From Paenibacillus sophorae (GTDB lineage Bacteria; Bacillota; Bacilli; Paenibacillales; Paenibacillaceae): a stretch of DNA of 64,000 bases. The translations under genes and the position numbers were made by a program. Positions 18,077 through 28,560 of this stretch are shown one piece after another. The notes beneath the pieces are model-generated. The model was not told where the DNA came from and did no database searches. It was given only the letters and a program-made list of their open reading frames with translations. Positions within the stretch are counted from its first letter, which is position 1. Each line of letters starts with the position of its first letter. The stretch covers positions 248,001 through 312,000 of the forward strand of contig NZ_CP076607.1 in assembly GCF_018966525.1 (NCBI RefSeq). The letters are read 5' to 3'.

Positions 18077-19246
18077 CTACTCCCGTTCTTCCTTCACAGA
18101 CGGCGGCAGCGTAACGATAATCTCTGTCCCCTCGCCAGGGCGGCTCTCCGCGCGGACCTCACCCCGGTGAAGGTCGACAATCTTCTTCACTAGCGACAGC
18201 CCCAGTCCGCTGCCTCCGGCACCCGCGCCTCTCGCTTTATCCGCCTTGTAGAACCGCTCGAAGATGCGGGGCAGGTCCTCCTTGGAGATGCCCGCGCCGG
18301 TATCGGAGACAATAATCTCCGCTCCGGTTGCAATCAGGCGCGCCGTTATCGTGATCTTGCCTCCCGGCGGTGTAAACTTGATGCTGTTATGCAGTAGGTT
18401 GTTCCAGACCTGGCTGAGCAGGTCTTCGACCGCCGTCACCGTCATTTCAGCAAGCTCCGCCTCCACTTCAATCTCTTTGCCCATCCACTGCGGCTCGCAG
18501 GCCAGCAGGATGTTCCGAAGCTGCTTGTCGAGACGGTAAGGCTTCGCTTCAAACGGAAAGCTGCCCGACTCCAGCACCGACAGCTTGAGCAGGCTGTCGC
18601 TTAAGCCTGACAGCCGGGCGCTCTCGGTCTCGATAATATCCAAATAGTGCTCACGGGTCTCCCGGCTGAGATCTTCGCTGCGCAGCGCGCGGGCGAAGCC
18701 GCGGATGGAAGTGAGCGGCGACTGGATCTCATGCGATACATTCGAGATGAAGTCCTGCCGCATCGTCTCCATCCGGCTCAGCTCGCTAGCCATTTCATTG
18801 ATTCCTTCCACGAGCTCACCGAACTGGCCGTAGCGCTCGACATCCTCCACCTTGGCGGTGAAATCGCCTTTGGCAATCCGCCGAATGGCATTCATAATCG
18901 GAATATAGAAAGCTCTCTGCCGTCCGCGGCTGAACAGAGAGACCAGACCACCGAGGCAGAACAGAATAAAGAATCCAAGCAGGACGCCAAGCAACTGCGA
19001 TACAAAGTCGGAGGAGGGAGCGCCAAACCTCCGGAACAGCGCCTTCAGGATGAAGTAGGAGGCCGTCCAGGAGCCGACCAGAAAGATAAAGGCGGCCAGC
19101 AGCCCCAATATCGCCTGCACTGTTTTCCGCGCCCGCTTCATCCCGCGCCCTCCGGCCGGCTGCCGGGACCGCGAACGGCGCGGACGGCGATTACGTACCG
19201 CCCGTTCTCGAACCGTCCGCTCTGACGCTCGCTGCCGCCGCTTCAT
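18077..19246 (-). CDS. sensor histidine kinase
   Basis: 389 aa from the ATG at 19246, which overlaps the regulator stop as ATGA; 354 aa if started at the ATG at 19141, which has GGAGG upstream. Order: Arg-rich N-tail (1-35), two membrane helices with a short loop, a HAMP-like segment, the HisKA box NVSHEIQSPLTS (His about 172) and an HATPase domain with NLLHNSIKFT, VSDTGAGIS and GLGLSLVKKI. It autophosphorylates and passes phosphate to the response regulator encoded just upstream. The N-tail arises from a diverged 105-bp tandem duplication of the regulator/kinase junction, so the true start is open. The stimulus is unknown. Confidence 0.9.
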   Translation of the reverse strand: MKRRQRASERTVRERAVRNRRPRRSRSRQPAGGRGMKRARKTVQAILGLLAAFIFLVGSWTASYFILKALFRRFGAPSSDFVSQLLGVLLGFFILFCLGGLVSLFSRGRQRAFYIPIMNAIRRIAKGDFTAKVEDVERYGQFGELVEGINEMASELSRMETMRQDFISNVSHEIQSPLTSIRGFARALRSEDLSRETREHYLDIIETESARLSGLSDSLLKLSVLESGSFPFEAKPYRLDKQLRNILLACEPQWMGKEIEVEAELAEMTVTAVEDLLSQVWNNLLHNSIKFTPPGGKITITARLIATGAEIIVSDTGAGISKEDLPRIFERFYKADKARGAGAGGSGLGLSLVKKIVDLHRGEVRAESRPGEGTEIIVTLPPSVKEERE

Positions 19247-19320
19247 TCCGCACTCTCCAGCCGGTAGCCGAGACCGCGCACGGTGCGGATGGCGAATCCG
19301 TACCGCTCGCTCGGGAAGCG
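19131..19320 (-). repeat. diverged tandem duplication across the regulator/kinase junction
   Basis: Two copies offset by exactly 105 bp (35 codons) cover the end of the response regulator and the first codons of the kinase: roughly 19236-19315 and 19131-19210. By eye about four fifths of positions match. In the regulator frame, copy 1 ends RYGFAIRTVRGLGYRLE and copy 2 reads RYVIAVRAVRGPGSRPE, each followed closely by TGA overlapping ATGAAGCG. Both copies keep a GGAG-type ribosome site before that ATG. Confidence 0.8.
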
Positions 19321-19917
19321 TTCGCGCAGCCGGTTGATGTGCACATCCAGCGTGCGTTCATTGCCTTCGTAGTCATAGCCCCAGATCTCCTCGATCAGCC
19401 GATCGCGCGGCAGCGTCTGTCCGGGGTAGCTCGCCAGTCTGAACAGCAGTTCGTACTCTTTCAGGGGCAGCGTCAGAACGCCGTCATCGGATTGAATCTC
19501 GTAGGTTCTGCGGTTCATCTTCAGCCTGCCGACGGTTACGCTCTGGGCGGCGGAAATCTGATACCGTTTCAGCAGCGCCTTTACGCGGGCCATCAACACG
19601 GGCGGCTCAAACGGTTTGACGAGATAATCGTCGGTCCCAAGCTCGAAGCCCTTCACAATCTGCGACGTTTCGCCTTTGGCCGTAAGCATGAGCAGTGGAA
19701 TATCGTAATCCTTCCGCAGTTCGCGGCAAAGCTGCCAGCCGTCAATGTTCGGCATCATGACATCAAGTATCACCATGTCGACGGTATGATCCCCGAGAAA
19801 ATCCAGCGCTTCTTTCCCATCGGAAGCCTCGGACACTTCTATGCCTTCAGCTTTCAAAAATACGGCCACCAACTCGCGGATGTGCGGGTCGTCGTCCACC
19901 ACCAGTATTTTGGCCAT
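19243..19917 (-). CDS. OmpR/PhoB-type response regulator
   Basis: 224 aa. The receiver domain starts MAKILVVDDDPHIREL (acidic pocket) and has the phospho-acceptor Asp in DMVILDVMMPNIDGW (about residue 53), the Thr/Ala switch LLMLTAKGE and the Lys in YLVKPFEPP. The C-terminal winged helix shows LTLPLKEYELLFRLAS and the recognition helix NERTLDVHINRLRERF. The ATG at 19917 is preceded by GGGGAGGAG; a longer in-frame reading lacks the conserved start. It lies within the end of the ABC exporter gene (71-nt overlap) and overlaps the kinase by 4 nt, so exporter, regulator and kinase look co-transcribed. Confidence 0.95.
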   Translation of the reverse strand: MAKILVVDDDPHIRELVAVFLKAEGIEVSEASDGKEALDFLGDHTVDMVILDVMMPNIDGWQLCRELRKDYDIPLLMLTAKGETSQIVKGFELGTDDYLVKPFEPPVLMARVKALLKRYQISAAQSVTVGRLKMNRRTYEIQSDDGVLTLPLKEYELLFRLASYPGQTLPRDRLIEEIWGYDYEGNERTLDVHINRLRERFPSERYGFAIRTVRGLGYRLESAE

Positions 19918-21709
19918 GTCCGGTAATCTCCTCCCCTTCGACGTGTTCCCGTGATTCCGTATCAGCCGTTTGAAGCTGCTGCTGCGCAAATTCGCGGTAG
20001 AGGCTATGCTCCCGCAGCAATTCTTCGTGTCTTCCCCTGCCGGTAATCTCGCCCTTTTCCATAAAAAGAATCTGGTCGGCATTCACAACCGTGGACAGCC
20101 GATGCGCAATGACGATGGTCGTCCGGCCTTTCATCAGATTGGACAGCGCCTTCTGCACGACCGCTTCGGATTTGCTATCAAGGCTTGAAGTCGCTTCGTC
20201 CAGCATCAGGATTTTCGGATCTCTCAGCAGCGCCCGGGCAATCGCGATCCGCTGCCGCTGTCCGCCGGACAGCTTCACGCCGCGCTCGCCGACTTCGGTG
20301 TCGTATCCATCCGGCAGCTCGTCGATGAAGGTATCGGCATACGCCATCGCAGCCGCCTGCCGTATTTCCGCCAGATCAACCTCCCGTTCCAGACCGTAGC
20401 GGGGATTGTCCGCAATGGTTCCGGCCAGCAGCGGGCTTTCCTGGGAGACATAGCCGATTCCTCCTCGCCAGGAGCGCAGCGAGAAATCGGAAATCAGCTT
20501 GCCGCCCAGTCGGATCACGCCTTCCTGCGGCTCATAGAAGCGCTCAAGCAGGGAGAACAGCGTCGTCTTGCCGCCGCCGCTTGGGCCGACAATCGCCGTC
20601 ACCTCTCCGGGCGTTATGGAGCAGCTTACCTTGTTCAGCACGGACGCGCCCGTCTTGTACCCGAAGGACACATTTTCCAGTGTAATCGGCAGCCGCGCCC
20701 CATCCGCCATCTCTTCTCCCTCGTACTTTTCTTCTTCATGCTTCAGTGTCTCCATAATCCGCTCCGAAGCGCCCATGGACTTCTGGATTTGGGTGAAGAA
20801 GGTAGTCAGCTGGGTCAGCGGCATAATGATCTGGATCAGATACAGGATAAAAGCGACCAGTTCCCCCGCCGTCAGCGCGCCGCTGGACACCTGCACCCCG
20901 CCGTAGCCGATAATGACCACCAGCAGCATCATAAATACGAGCGAGACAAGCGGGGTAATCCATGCGCTGACCTTGCCTTCGCGTATGCCGTAGGAGAGCA
21001 GGTTCGTAATGACATTTTTGCCGGATTCGTATTCCCGTCGCTCCGCTCCGGACGCCTTGACCAGCCGGATTTCCGACAGCACGCCGCTGAGCACCGCCGT
21101 AAAGGAGGCCGTCTCATCCTGCATGCCTTTGGAAATCTTGTACATCATCCGGCCAAGCGGAACAAGGACAAGCGCCGAAAGGGGCAGCACGGTGAACAGA
21201 ACCAGCGTCATTTTCCAATTCAGATAGAAGAGCACCGAGATCGAACCGACAATGGAAATGATGCCGGTGAACAGGCTGGCGGCATGTTCCGATACCAGCG
21301 TCTTGATAATGCCCGTATCGCTTGTCATGCGGCTGACGCTTTCGCCTGTCCGGATGTCGTTATAATAGGAGATGGGCAGCAGGAGGAGCTTGCGCCACAG
21401 ACGCTCCCTCAGGCCGGCTACCATTTTCTGACCCGCATAGTTCAGCAGGTAGACGGAAATGCCCGCGGCGGCGGTCTGGGCGATGAAAGCGCCGGCGATT
21501 CCGGCGATCTGCAGCCGGCTCACCGAAGCCAGCGAGAATCCGTCGACCAGCCCTTTGGTAAACATCGGGATGACCAGCGATACCAGCGTGGAAATCACGC
21601 TGAGCGTAACAGCCAGGGCAAGCAGCCCATACGGCGGTTTCGTTTCCTTAAGCAATTTGAGAAATGGACGGAGATTATTTCCGCCCGTTGACTTCGTTGA
21701 GGTTGTCAT
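19847..21709 (-). CDS. ABC multidrug-type half transporter (membrane and ATPase domains fused)
   Basis: 620 aa. One polypeptide holds six membrane helices (about residues 25-320) and a nucleotide-binding domain with Walker A GPSGGGKTTLFSLL, the signature LSGGQRQRIAIARALL and Walker B ILMLDEATSSLD, then the H-loop VIAHRLSTV. It probably works as a BmrA/LmrA-like homodimer exporting amphipathic compounds. The ATG at 21709 follows GGAAGG by 7 nt. Its last 23 codons lie inside the response regulator gene in another frame, producing a hydrophilic tail that the family does not need. The upstream neighbour is mobA, 59 nt away. Coupling to a two-component system resembles antibiotic-response loci, but the substrate is unknown. 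Confidence 0.92.
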   Translation of the reverse strand: MTTSTKSTGGNNLRPFLKLLKETKPPYGLLALAVTLSVISTLVSLVIPMFTKGLVDGFSLASVSRLQIAGIAGAFIAQTAAAGISVYLLNYAGQKMVAGLRERLWRKLLLLPISYYNDIRTGESVSRMTSDTGIIKTLVSEHAASLFTGIISIVGSISVLFYLNWKMTLVLFTVLPLSALVLVPLGRMMYKISKGMQDETASFTAVLSGVLSEIRLVKASGAERREYESGKNVITNLLSYGIREGKVSAWITPLVSLVFMMLLVVIIGYGGVQVSSGALTAGELVAFILYLIQIIMPLTQLTTFFTQIQKSMGASERIMETLKHEEEKYEGEEMADGARLPITLENVSFGYKTGASVLNKVSCSITPGEVTAIVGPSGGGKTTLFSLLERFYEPQEGVIRLGGKLISDFSLRSWRGGIGYVSQESPLLAGTIADNPRYGLEREVDLAEIRQAAAMAYADTFIDELPDGYDTEVGERGVKLSGGQRQRIAIARALLRDPKILMLDEATSSLDSKSEAVVQKALSNLMKGRTTIVIAHRLSTVVNADQILFMEKGEITGRGRHEELLREHSLYREFAQQQLQTADTESREHVEGEEITGHGQNTGGGRRPAHPRVGGRIFES

Positions 21710-21768
21710 TGATAATCCTTCCCTTCTTGGCGAATAATCAAAAAATACTCCCTCATTGTAAACAGAAG

Positions 21769-22518
21769 TTAAACTCGCCACTCTGCGGCGGCACGGTAAT
21801 CCTCCGGAGTATTGATATTGAGCAGCGGGGATGGTCCTCCATCCAAGGCGCCCGCAAAGCCCGCTTCCGGAACATACAGCACCTCCATGCTTTCCAGCCA
21901 CTCTATGACTTTTAACCTTCCGTTCCGCAGAGCATTTTCCAATCCGGGAAGGGTATCCTTATGGTACAGCCCCAGCAGCGGCTGTACTTTGCCTGAAAGT
22001 GATACCGGCACGACCGCAAGCGGGCGGCAGCTTGCTGCCGTGGGGCCGGGTGCTGCTCCGGCTGCAGATTGCCCGCAGCGTACCTTATCCGCCAGGGCGC
22101 CTTTCTTCGCTCCGCCATCTTCCGCAAGCCGCCCGGCGCCTTGCCCCGCTGAATCTGCGGCCAAATGCCTACCATCCCGCTTCAAAGCGTCCACAATGTA
22201 CCGCATAAACGCTGCGGAAGCGAACGGCAAATCGCAGGCTGCGGCAAAATGCCATTCCGCGTCCGAAGCGGTCATTCCCGCATGAAGCCCCGCCAACGGA
22301 CCGCAGCCCGGGAAGCGGTCGGCAGCCTGCGGGAGCCGCAGGAATCGGTAATCCTCCCGCTCCTCCGTCCCGCAGGCGATCGTGACCGGCTCCGCGACTT
22401 CACCGAGCGCGGCGGCAACCCGGGCAATAGCGGGAATGCCTCCGAATTTCAGAAGAGACTTATCGGCGCCCATCCGTCTGGAGCGGCCTCCGGCGATCAG
22501 AATGCCGGCAATATGCAT
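21769..22518 (-). CDS. mobA: molybdenum cofactor guanylyltransferase MobA
   Basis: 249 aa. MobA links GMP to molybdopterin, giving the MGD cofactor used by DMSO-reductase-family enzymes. The nucleotidyltransferase opening ILIAGGRSRRMGADKSLL, the GPLAGLHAGM segment and the metal-binding AACDLPFAS are clear. An Ala/Gly-rich stretch of roughly 50 residues (22010-22190) separates the two halves of the fold and is not typical. The ATG follows AAAGGCGGTGA. It is the first gene of a minus-strand run with the ABC exporter and two-component genes, though a functional link is not evident; the bis-MGD oxidoreductase at 29.7 kb is a likely user of its product. Confidence 0.9.
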   Translation of the reverse strand: MHIAGILIAGGRSRRMGADKSLLKFGGIPAIARVAAALGEVAEPVTIACGTEEREDYRFLRLPQAADRFPGCGPLAGLHAGMTASDAEWHFAAACDLPFASAAFMRYIVDALKRDGRHLAADSAGQGAGRLAEDGGAKKGALADKVRCGQSAAGAAPGPTAASCRPLAVVPVSLSGKVQPLLGLYHKDTLPGLENALRNGRLKVIEWLESMEVLYVPEAGFAGALDGGPSPLLNINTPEDYRAAAEWRV

Positions 22519-22610
22519 AACGTCACCGCCTTTTTTGACAAAAATATCTTATTAAATGGAAGCATAATCCTTAAAATCCTATAGATTTAGCAAAATGAGA
22601 AAATGCTGGT

Positions 22611-22639
22611 TTGTACACCCTTTCAACAAATGATACGAT
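22611..22639 (+). promoter_or_regulatory. sigma-A type promoter for the MFS gene
   Basis: TTGTAC and TACGAT are separated by 17 nt, and the first codon of the MFS gene lies 66 nt beyond the -10 box. The boxes match TTGACA/TATAAT at four and five positions. Confidence 0.5.
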
Positions 22640-22705
22640 GATATTAGCGGCTAAGACCGGCTCTTATTTATCATACACGGCATTTGCGGGAGGAGAGCAC
22701 CCAAG

Positions 22706-23929
22706 TTGCGGGAGAATACTGGAAATCCATCAACCTTCACATTCTTAAAATGGTTCAACTTTTTCGTATACGGAACAATGGTTCTGTTCACCAGTTTCTT
22801 TCAGCTTTATCTGCAGGACGTCGGGATGAACAAGCTGGAAATCGGTGTGTTAATGTCGATCGGACCGCTCGTGTCGGTCTTCGCCAACCCGTTCTGGGGA
22901 ATATGGACCGGCCGATATCAAAATAACAGGGTCGTCGTACTGCTGATGCTGGCAGGCACGCTTTTGTTCTCCCAGATTATTTTTCAGGCAAGTACATATG
23001 AAACGATCTATACTGCGATGATTCTGTTCTATTTCTGCCAAACCCCGCTGTTCGCGCAGAGCAATACGCTCGTCTTAAGCTATATCGACGGAACGCCTCT
23101 CCGCTTCGGCTCCTTCCGTCTCTTCGGATCGCTAGGCTGGGCGCTGACGGCTATTGCTGCAGGCCCGGTTATTCAGTTCGGCGGCGTCTCGGTGCTGCCC
23201 TACCTGTTTGCGGTCCTTCTTGGTTTGTCTATCGTATCGCTCGCCGCCATGCCTAAGCTGCGTAGCTCTATCGGAACAGCGCCTTTGCCGCTTAGAGGGT
23301 TTCGCCTGCTGTTCAGGAATCCTTATTTCCTGTTCTTTATCTTTTTCGGCATGCTGGTATCCATTCCTAACACAATAAATAATACGTTCATGTCGCTGTA
23401 TATCAATGATATGGGCGGCTCCAAAACGATGATCGGTCTCGCCGTATTCCTCTCCTCCATCCTGGAAGCGGGTGTGTTCATGCTGTGCAAACGCTATTTG
23501 CGCCGCAAAATATCCGTTCTCGTCGGCTGGCTGGCGCTGGTCAGCGTTCTGTTCGTGCTGCGGTGGTGGCTGATGTCCCAGGCGACGCTGCCGCTTGAGG
23601 TGGCCTTGATTCAAATTTTACATTCCGTAACGTTCGGCGGCTTCTTCTACGTTGGGACGGAGTTGACGATGCTGCTGATCCCTGGACCGTACCGCTCCTG
23701 CGGACAGGCTCTCTACACCCTGTCCTGGGGCGGAATTTCGGGCATGATCGGCGGTATTCTTGGCGGATGGCTGTTTCAGTATCTCGGAGCCCAGAGCATG
23801 TACGAATTCTGTGTCTTCCTTTCGCTCATCGGCGCGCTGGGATACGGAGGAATGTGGTTTATTATCAAAAGGGACGATTACCGCCCCACTGCGGCGACCC
23901 ATGATGAACTTGAAGAAGACGGGATTTAG
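22706..23929 (+). CDS. major facilitator superfamily transporter
   Basis: 407 aa with about twelve hydrophobic helices. It opens LKWFNFFVYGTMVLFTSFF and resembles the MFS_1-like group that includes HcaT/YwbF-type permeases, with PFWGIWTGRYQNNRVV as the cytoplasmic loop after helix 2. The TTG start at 22706 is selected because GGGAGGAG lies about 10 nt upstream. The 3' end meets the convergent SRPBCC gene after only 6 nt, with no terminator between them. Substrate cannot be given. Confidence 0.82.
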   Translation: MRENTGNPSTFTFLKWFNFFVYGTMVLFTSFFQLYLQDVGMNKLEIGVLMSIGPLVSVFANPFWGIWTGRYQNNRVVVLLMLAGTLLFSQIIFQASTYETIYTAMILFYFCQTPLFAQSNTLVLSYIDGTPLRFGSFRLFGSLGWALTAIAAGPVIQFGGVSVLPYLFAVLLGLSIVSLAAMPKLRSSIGTAPLPLRGFRLLFRNPYFLFFIFFGMLVSIPNTINNTFMSLYINDMGGSKTMIGLAVFLSSILEAGVFMLCKRYLRRKISVLVGWLALVSVLFVLRWWLMSQATLPLEVALIQILHSVTFGGFFYVGTELTMLLIPGPYRSCGQALYTLSWGGISGMIGGILGGWLFQYLGAQSMYEFCVFLSLIGALGYGGMWFIIKRDDYRPTAATHDELEEDGI

Positions 23930-23935
23930 CTCGCT

Positions 23936-24373
23936 TTATGAAGTCTCTCCGGCCATTTGTTTATCGAGCTGCTCCAATACGAAATGCCATGCCTGCTCAT
24001 GCGCGTTCCTGGAATCCTCATTATAAAATCCCGTATGTGTGAGACTTAGCAGCGTACCGCTGTGCCGGGGAACCAGCTCGACCGTGACAACAGTCTCGGC
24101 TCCTTGGGTTCCCCCCTCTCCCGTAACCCATGTCATTTCAACAAGACGGTCTTGTTCGAGCCTAATAAACCGGCCGTAATGAGGATGCCGCCGAACCGCG
24201 CCGTCCGTACCGCTGGGGGAAATGGTCTCAAAAAAGAAGACGGTGTTGACTTGGCCCTGCATGATCACGGAACCAGGCGCCGCAAACCAACGGTCAAACC
24301 GCCTGGTCCACGCTTGATAAATAACTTCAGGCAATGCATCCATCTGCCGCTCCACTTTCAAAGAAAAAGCCAT
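23936..24373 (-). CDS. SRPBCC / AHSA1-type START-like protein
   Basis: 145 aa. This fold forms a hydrophobic ligand cavity and is found in Aha1-like and polyketide-cyclase-like proteins. It starts LKVERQMDALPEVIYQAWT, has FDRWFAAP and ends in a long helix, AHEQAWHFVLEQLDKQM, with the usual SLTHTGFYNE segment before it. There is no catalytic signature, so function is unknown. A ribosome site GAGG precedes the ATG. It is convergent with the MFS gene. Confidence 0.75.
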   Translation of the reverse strand: MAFSLKVERQMDALPEVIYQAWTRRFDRWFAAPGSVIMQGQVNTVFFFETISPSGTDGAVRRHPHYGRFIRLEQDRLVEMTWVTGEGGTQGAETVVTVELVPRHSGTLLSLTHTGFYNEDSRNAHEQAWHFVLEQLDKQMAGETS

Positions 24374-24422
24374 CGAATCCTCATTCCTTTCTAGTTATAA
24401 AACGGTTTAACTCCTTGGATTG

Positions 24423-24463
24423 CAAAAAAAACGGCTGACACGCTTTCGGGCGGCAGCCGTTTC
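24423..24463 (-). terminator. intrinsic terminator after glnS
   Basis: On the minus strand AACGGCTGCC pairs with GTCAGCCGTT, then TTTTTTGC. It starts 17 nt past the glnS stop. Confidence 0.85.
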
Positions 24464-24479
24464 TTCATATGTTCTCAGA

Positions 24480-26183
<1,704 letters not shown>

Positions 26184-26361
26184 AGCAATCAACCTTTCAT
26201 TCTATAGTTCTTGTCCTTGTTCTTGTATAAACATGTTTCCTCTTAATATACCCGTTACGCAAGGATTGTTCAATAAAATGGCATATCCGCCCAGGACTCC
26301 GGTTCCCTTTGACTTCCCGCCGGTTCATGGAGTAGCATGAGGTTCAGGAGGAGGCGAGCGG

Positions 26362-26613
26362 ATGAAACCGATTAAAATGCCAAAAGAGCATCGGGAAGCG
26401 ATGCTTGATCATATCCAGGAATTTTTCGAGCTTGAACGCGGCGAAAGCATCGGACGCCTCGCGGCGGACAGCCTGCTGAAATTTTTCCTGAAGGAGCTTG
26501 GACCTGCCGTATACAACCAGGCGCTGAGCGACTGCCGGATTCTGACGGCGCAGCGGATGCAGGGGCTGGAAGAGGATATTTACGCCCTGGAATGGAAAAA
26601 AGAAGGCCGTTAA
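26362..26613 (+). CDS. DUF2164 family protein
   Basis: 83 aa, charged and helical. The family pattern is visible as HREAMLDHIQEFFELERGESIGRLAADSLLKFFLKELGPAVYNQ split by a short turn, then QALSDCRILTAQRMQGLEEDI. No function is established for this family. The ATG follows GGAGGAGG. It is the first of two plus-strand genes, 53 nt before an acetyltransferase, and is divergent from glnS. Confidence 0.75.
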   Translation: MKPIKMPKEHREAMLDHIQEFFELERGESIGRLAADSLLKFFLKELGPAVYNQALSDCRILTAQRMQGLEEDIYALEWKKEGR

Positions 26614-26666
26614 CAACCGGTATTCATAGCCTGCAAAGAGCACGATAGAAAAAGGGAGGCGGCAGC

Positions 26667-27215
26667 TTGTTCCATTTTGTCATTGATGATGAGCTTGTCC
26701 TTAAGCCGCTGGCGCCTGAGCATGCCCTGCCCATGTTTGAGCTGGTCGACCTGTCGAGGGCCCGTCTGAGCCAGTGGCTGCCTTGGGTGGACAGCGTAAC
26801 GGAGCACGCTCATATCACAAGCTACATTAAGAACGCCGTTAAGCAGGGAAGCGAGAACGGCGGCTTCACCGCAGGCCTGTGGGTGGACGGCGAATTCGCC
26901 GGCGTTATCGGATTTCATGAAATCGATTGGCATAACCGGTCTGTCGGCATCGGCTATTGGCTCGGCCAGGGCTATTGCGGCAAGGGATACATGACGAGCG
27001 CCTGCCGGGTGTTTATCGACCATGCCCTGATGGAGATGGAGCTGAACCGGGTAGAAATCCGCTGCGCAACGGGCAATACCCCAAGCCGCGCTATTCCCCA
27101 GCGCCTTGGCTTCGTGCTGGAAGGAGTAATCCGGGAAGCCGAGCTGCTGCCGTCAGGCTATGTCAATCATGCCGTATACGGTATGCTGCGCAGCGAGTGG
27201 AAGATGCTGAGGTAA
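26667..27215 (+). CDS. RimJ/RimL-type GNAT acetyltransferase
   Basis: 182 aa. It has the RimJ/L layout: an N-terminal strand-helix with LVDLSRARLSQWLPWVDS, the central NRSVGIGYWLGQGYCGKGYMT (acetyl-CoA loop QGYCGKGY) and the end-region NTPSRAIPQRLGFVLEGVIREAE. Such proteins acetylate ribosomal protein N-termini or small amines; the acceptor is not known here. The TTG at 26667 is preceded by AAAGGGAGG. It follows the DUF2164 gene and probably shares its transcript. Confidence 0.83.
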   Translation: MFHFVIDDELVLKPLAPEHALPMFELVDLSRARLSQWLPWVDSVTEHAHITSYIKNAVKQGSENGGFTAGLWVDGEFAGVIGFHEIDWHNRSVGIGYWLGQGYCGKGYMTSACRVFIDHALMEMELNRVEIRCATGNTPSRAIPQRLGFVLEGVIREAELLPSGYVNHAVYGMLRSEWKMLR

Positions 27216-27311
27216 ATGATCTGAGGTGAATGCAGCGTCACTATGCAGTATCTTTGCGTACTTTTCCTGGCTGCGAAAAGATGAACGGCGGTCCGAAAAG
27301 GGTCCCGCCAC

Positions 27312-27953
27312 TTATTCTCCTGCGTCCAGCCACGCCTGGAATTTCGCCCGGATGCCGGACGCAAGGCTGCTTAGCCGGACCAGTTCTTCAAGGCCGCGCT
27401 TGTCCCCGCGCCCGGCTTCCATCATATGCAGCACGCGCGATACCGGCACTCCGCCGTCACCGGTGGAGATCTTCACTACCGCCGAGCCGGAGGCCAGTTC
27501 CCCTTCGCGCAGCACACGGAAATAGAAGCCGCTGAAGCCTGTCTTCAGCACCTGCGCGGGCATATCCGCGGGACCGTGCTTTTGCGAGAGCTTGAAGCAG
27601 GGATACCGGGGCTGACTCACCTGAAGAAGCGCGCTGCCGACCTCGTAGATGTCCCCGATGCACACTTCCGTTTCGAGCAGCCCGGCGGTGGTCGCATTTT
27701 CCCCAAAGGCGGCGTAGCCCAGCTTCTTGCCCAGCCACTCTTCCCAATAAGGGTAATGCTCTGACGGATACACGCAGACGGCTTTATCGGGTCCTCCGTG
27801 ATTGACTAGATCGGCTTGTCCATCCCCGGTCAGCCCGCCTGCAGACACATGCACAGGCCCCTCTACAGGAGATTTGTAGATGCCTGTCTCCAGCGATTTT
27901 CCGCGATAAAGGGTCGAAATCGGCATCCCCACATTCAATGATATGATCTTCAT
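27312..27953 (-). CDS. MOSC domain protein (YiiM-like)
   Basis: 213 aa. MOSC domains occur in molybdenum cofactor sulfurases and in the molybdopterin enzymes YiiM/YcbX that reduce N-hydroxylated compounds. Seen here: GGLTGDGQADLVNHGGPDKAV, YPSEHYPYWEEWLG, FGENATTAGLLE and the conserved Cys in SQPRYPCFKLSQK. The ATG at 27953 has a GGGG-containing site, while the in-frame ATG at 27971 has none. Its neighbours are an acetyltransferase upstream and a convergent one downstream. A link to molybdenum cofactor fits moaA and mobA elsewhere in the window, but the substrate is unknown. Confidence 0.85.
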   Translation of the reverse strand: MKIISLNVGMPISTLYRGKSLETGIYKSPVEGPVHVSAGGLTGDGQADLVNHGGPDKAVCVYPSEHYPYWEEWLGKKLGYAAFGENATTAGLLETEVCIGDIYEVGSALLQVSQPRYPCFKLSQKHGPADMPAQVLKTGFSGFYFRVLREGELASGSAVVKISTGDGGVPVSRVLHMMEAGRGDKRGLEELVRLSSLASGIRAKFQAWLDAGE

Positions 27954-27984
27954 GACGATCCCCGCTTTCATTTCGTTTAAGTGA

Positions 27985-28485
27985 TTACACGAGACGGCAG
28001 CTCATAAATACCTCGTCCACATAGCGGCCTGCAAGGTAAAATTCCTCCCGCAATCGCCCTTCTTCATCGAACCCGCATTGCCCATAAAATGCCAGGGCCG
28101 TTGCGTTGCAGGACAGCGCGCGCAGCCGAAGCTTGCGGATGCCGCGTTCCGAGGCCAGCTCCTTAACCGCTTCGATCAGGCTTCGACCGATTCCCAAACG
28201 CTGCCAATCCGGATGGACGGCTATATGAATCTCATAGACATGCCGGTTGCTCTTCATTCCGGTAGGACAGCCGAAGCCGACATAACCGCACAGCGTGTCC
28301 CCTTTCACCGCCACTAGCTGGGAGCCGGGAGGCGCATGCAGCAAATAGTCCTCGCTCGACCGCCACGACAAGGCCGCGGGAGCCGTATCCTCGGTCCATA
28401 TCAGATGATCCAGCATAATCAGCTCACGAACGTCGCGAAATTCCGAGAAGCGGATCGACATCGTCTCTCTGTCTATGTGAAGCAT
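27985..28485 (-). CDS. GNAT family N-acetyltransferase
   Basis: 166 aa. The acetyl-CoA motif is WQRLGIGRSLIEAVKELA, preceded by the strand EIHIAVHPD and followed by LRALSCNATALAFYGQCGFDEEGR, the usual GNAT A-B arrangement. The ATG follows AAGGGGG. It lies 32 nt upstream of the MOSC gene on the same strand. The acceptor is unknown. Confidence 0.85.
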   Translation of the reverse strand: MLHIDRETMSIRFSEFRDVRELIMLDHLIWTEDTAPAALSWRSSEDYLLHAPPGSQLVAVKGDTLCGYVGFGCPTGMKSNRHVYEIHIAVHPDWQRLGIGRSLIEAVKELASERGIRKLRLRALSCNATALAFYGQCGFDEEGRLREEFYLAGRYVDEVFMSCRLV

Positions 28486-28560
28486 TTTCGTATCCCCCTT
28501 GCATATAAACGGCGCACAGAATAAGCGCCGATTTATTGAAGCTGCCTTCTCGCGCCCCGG

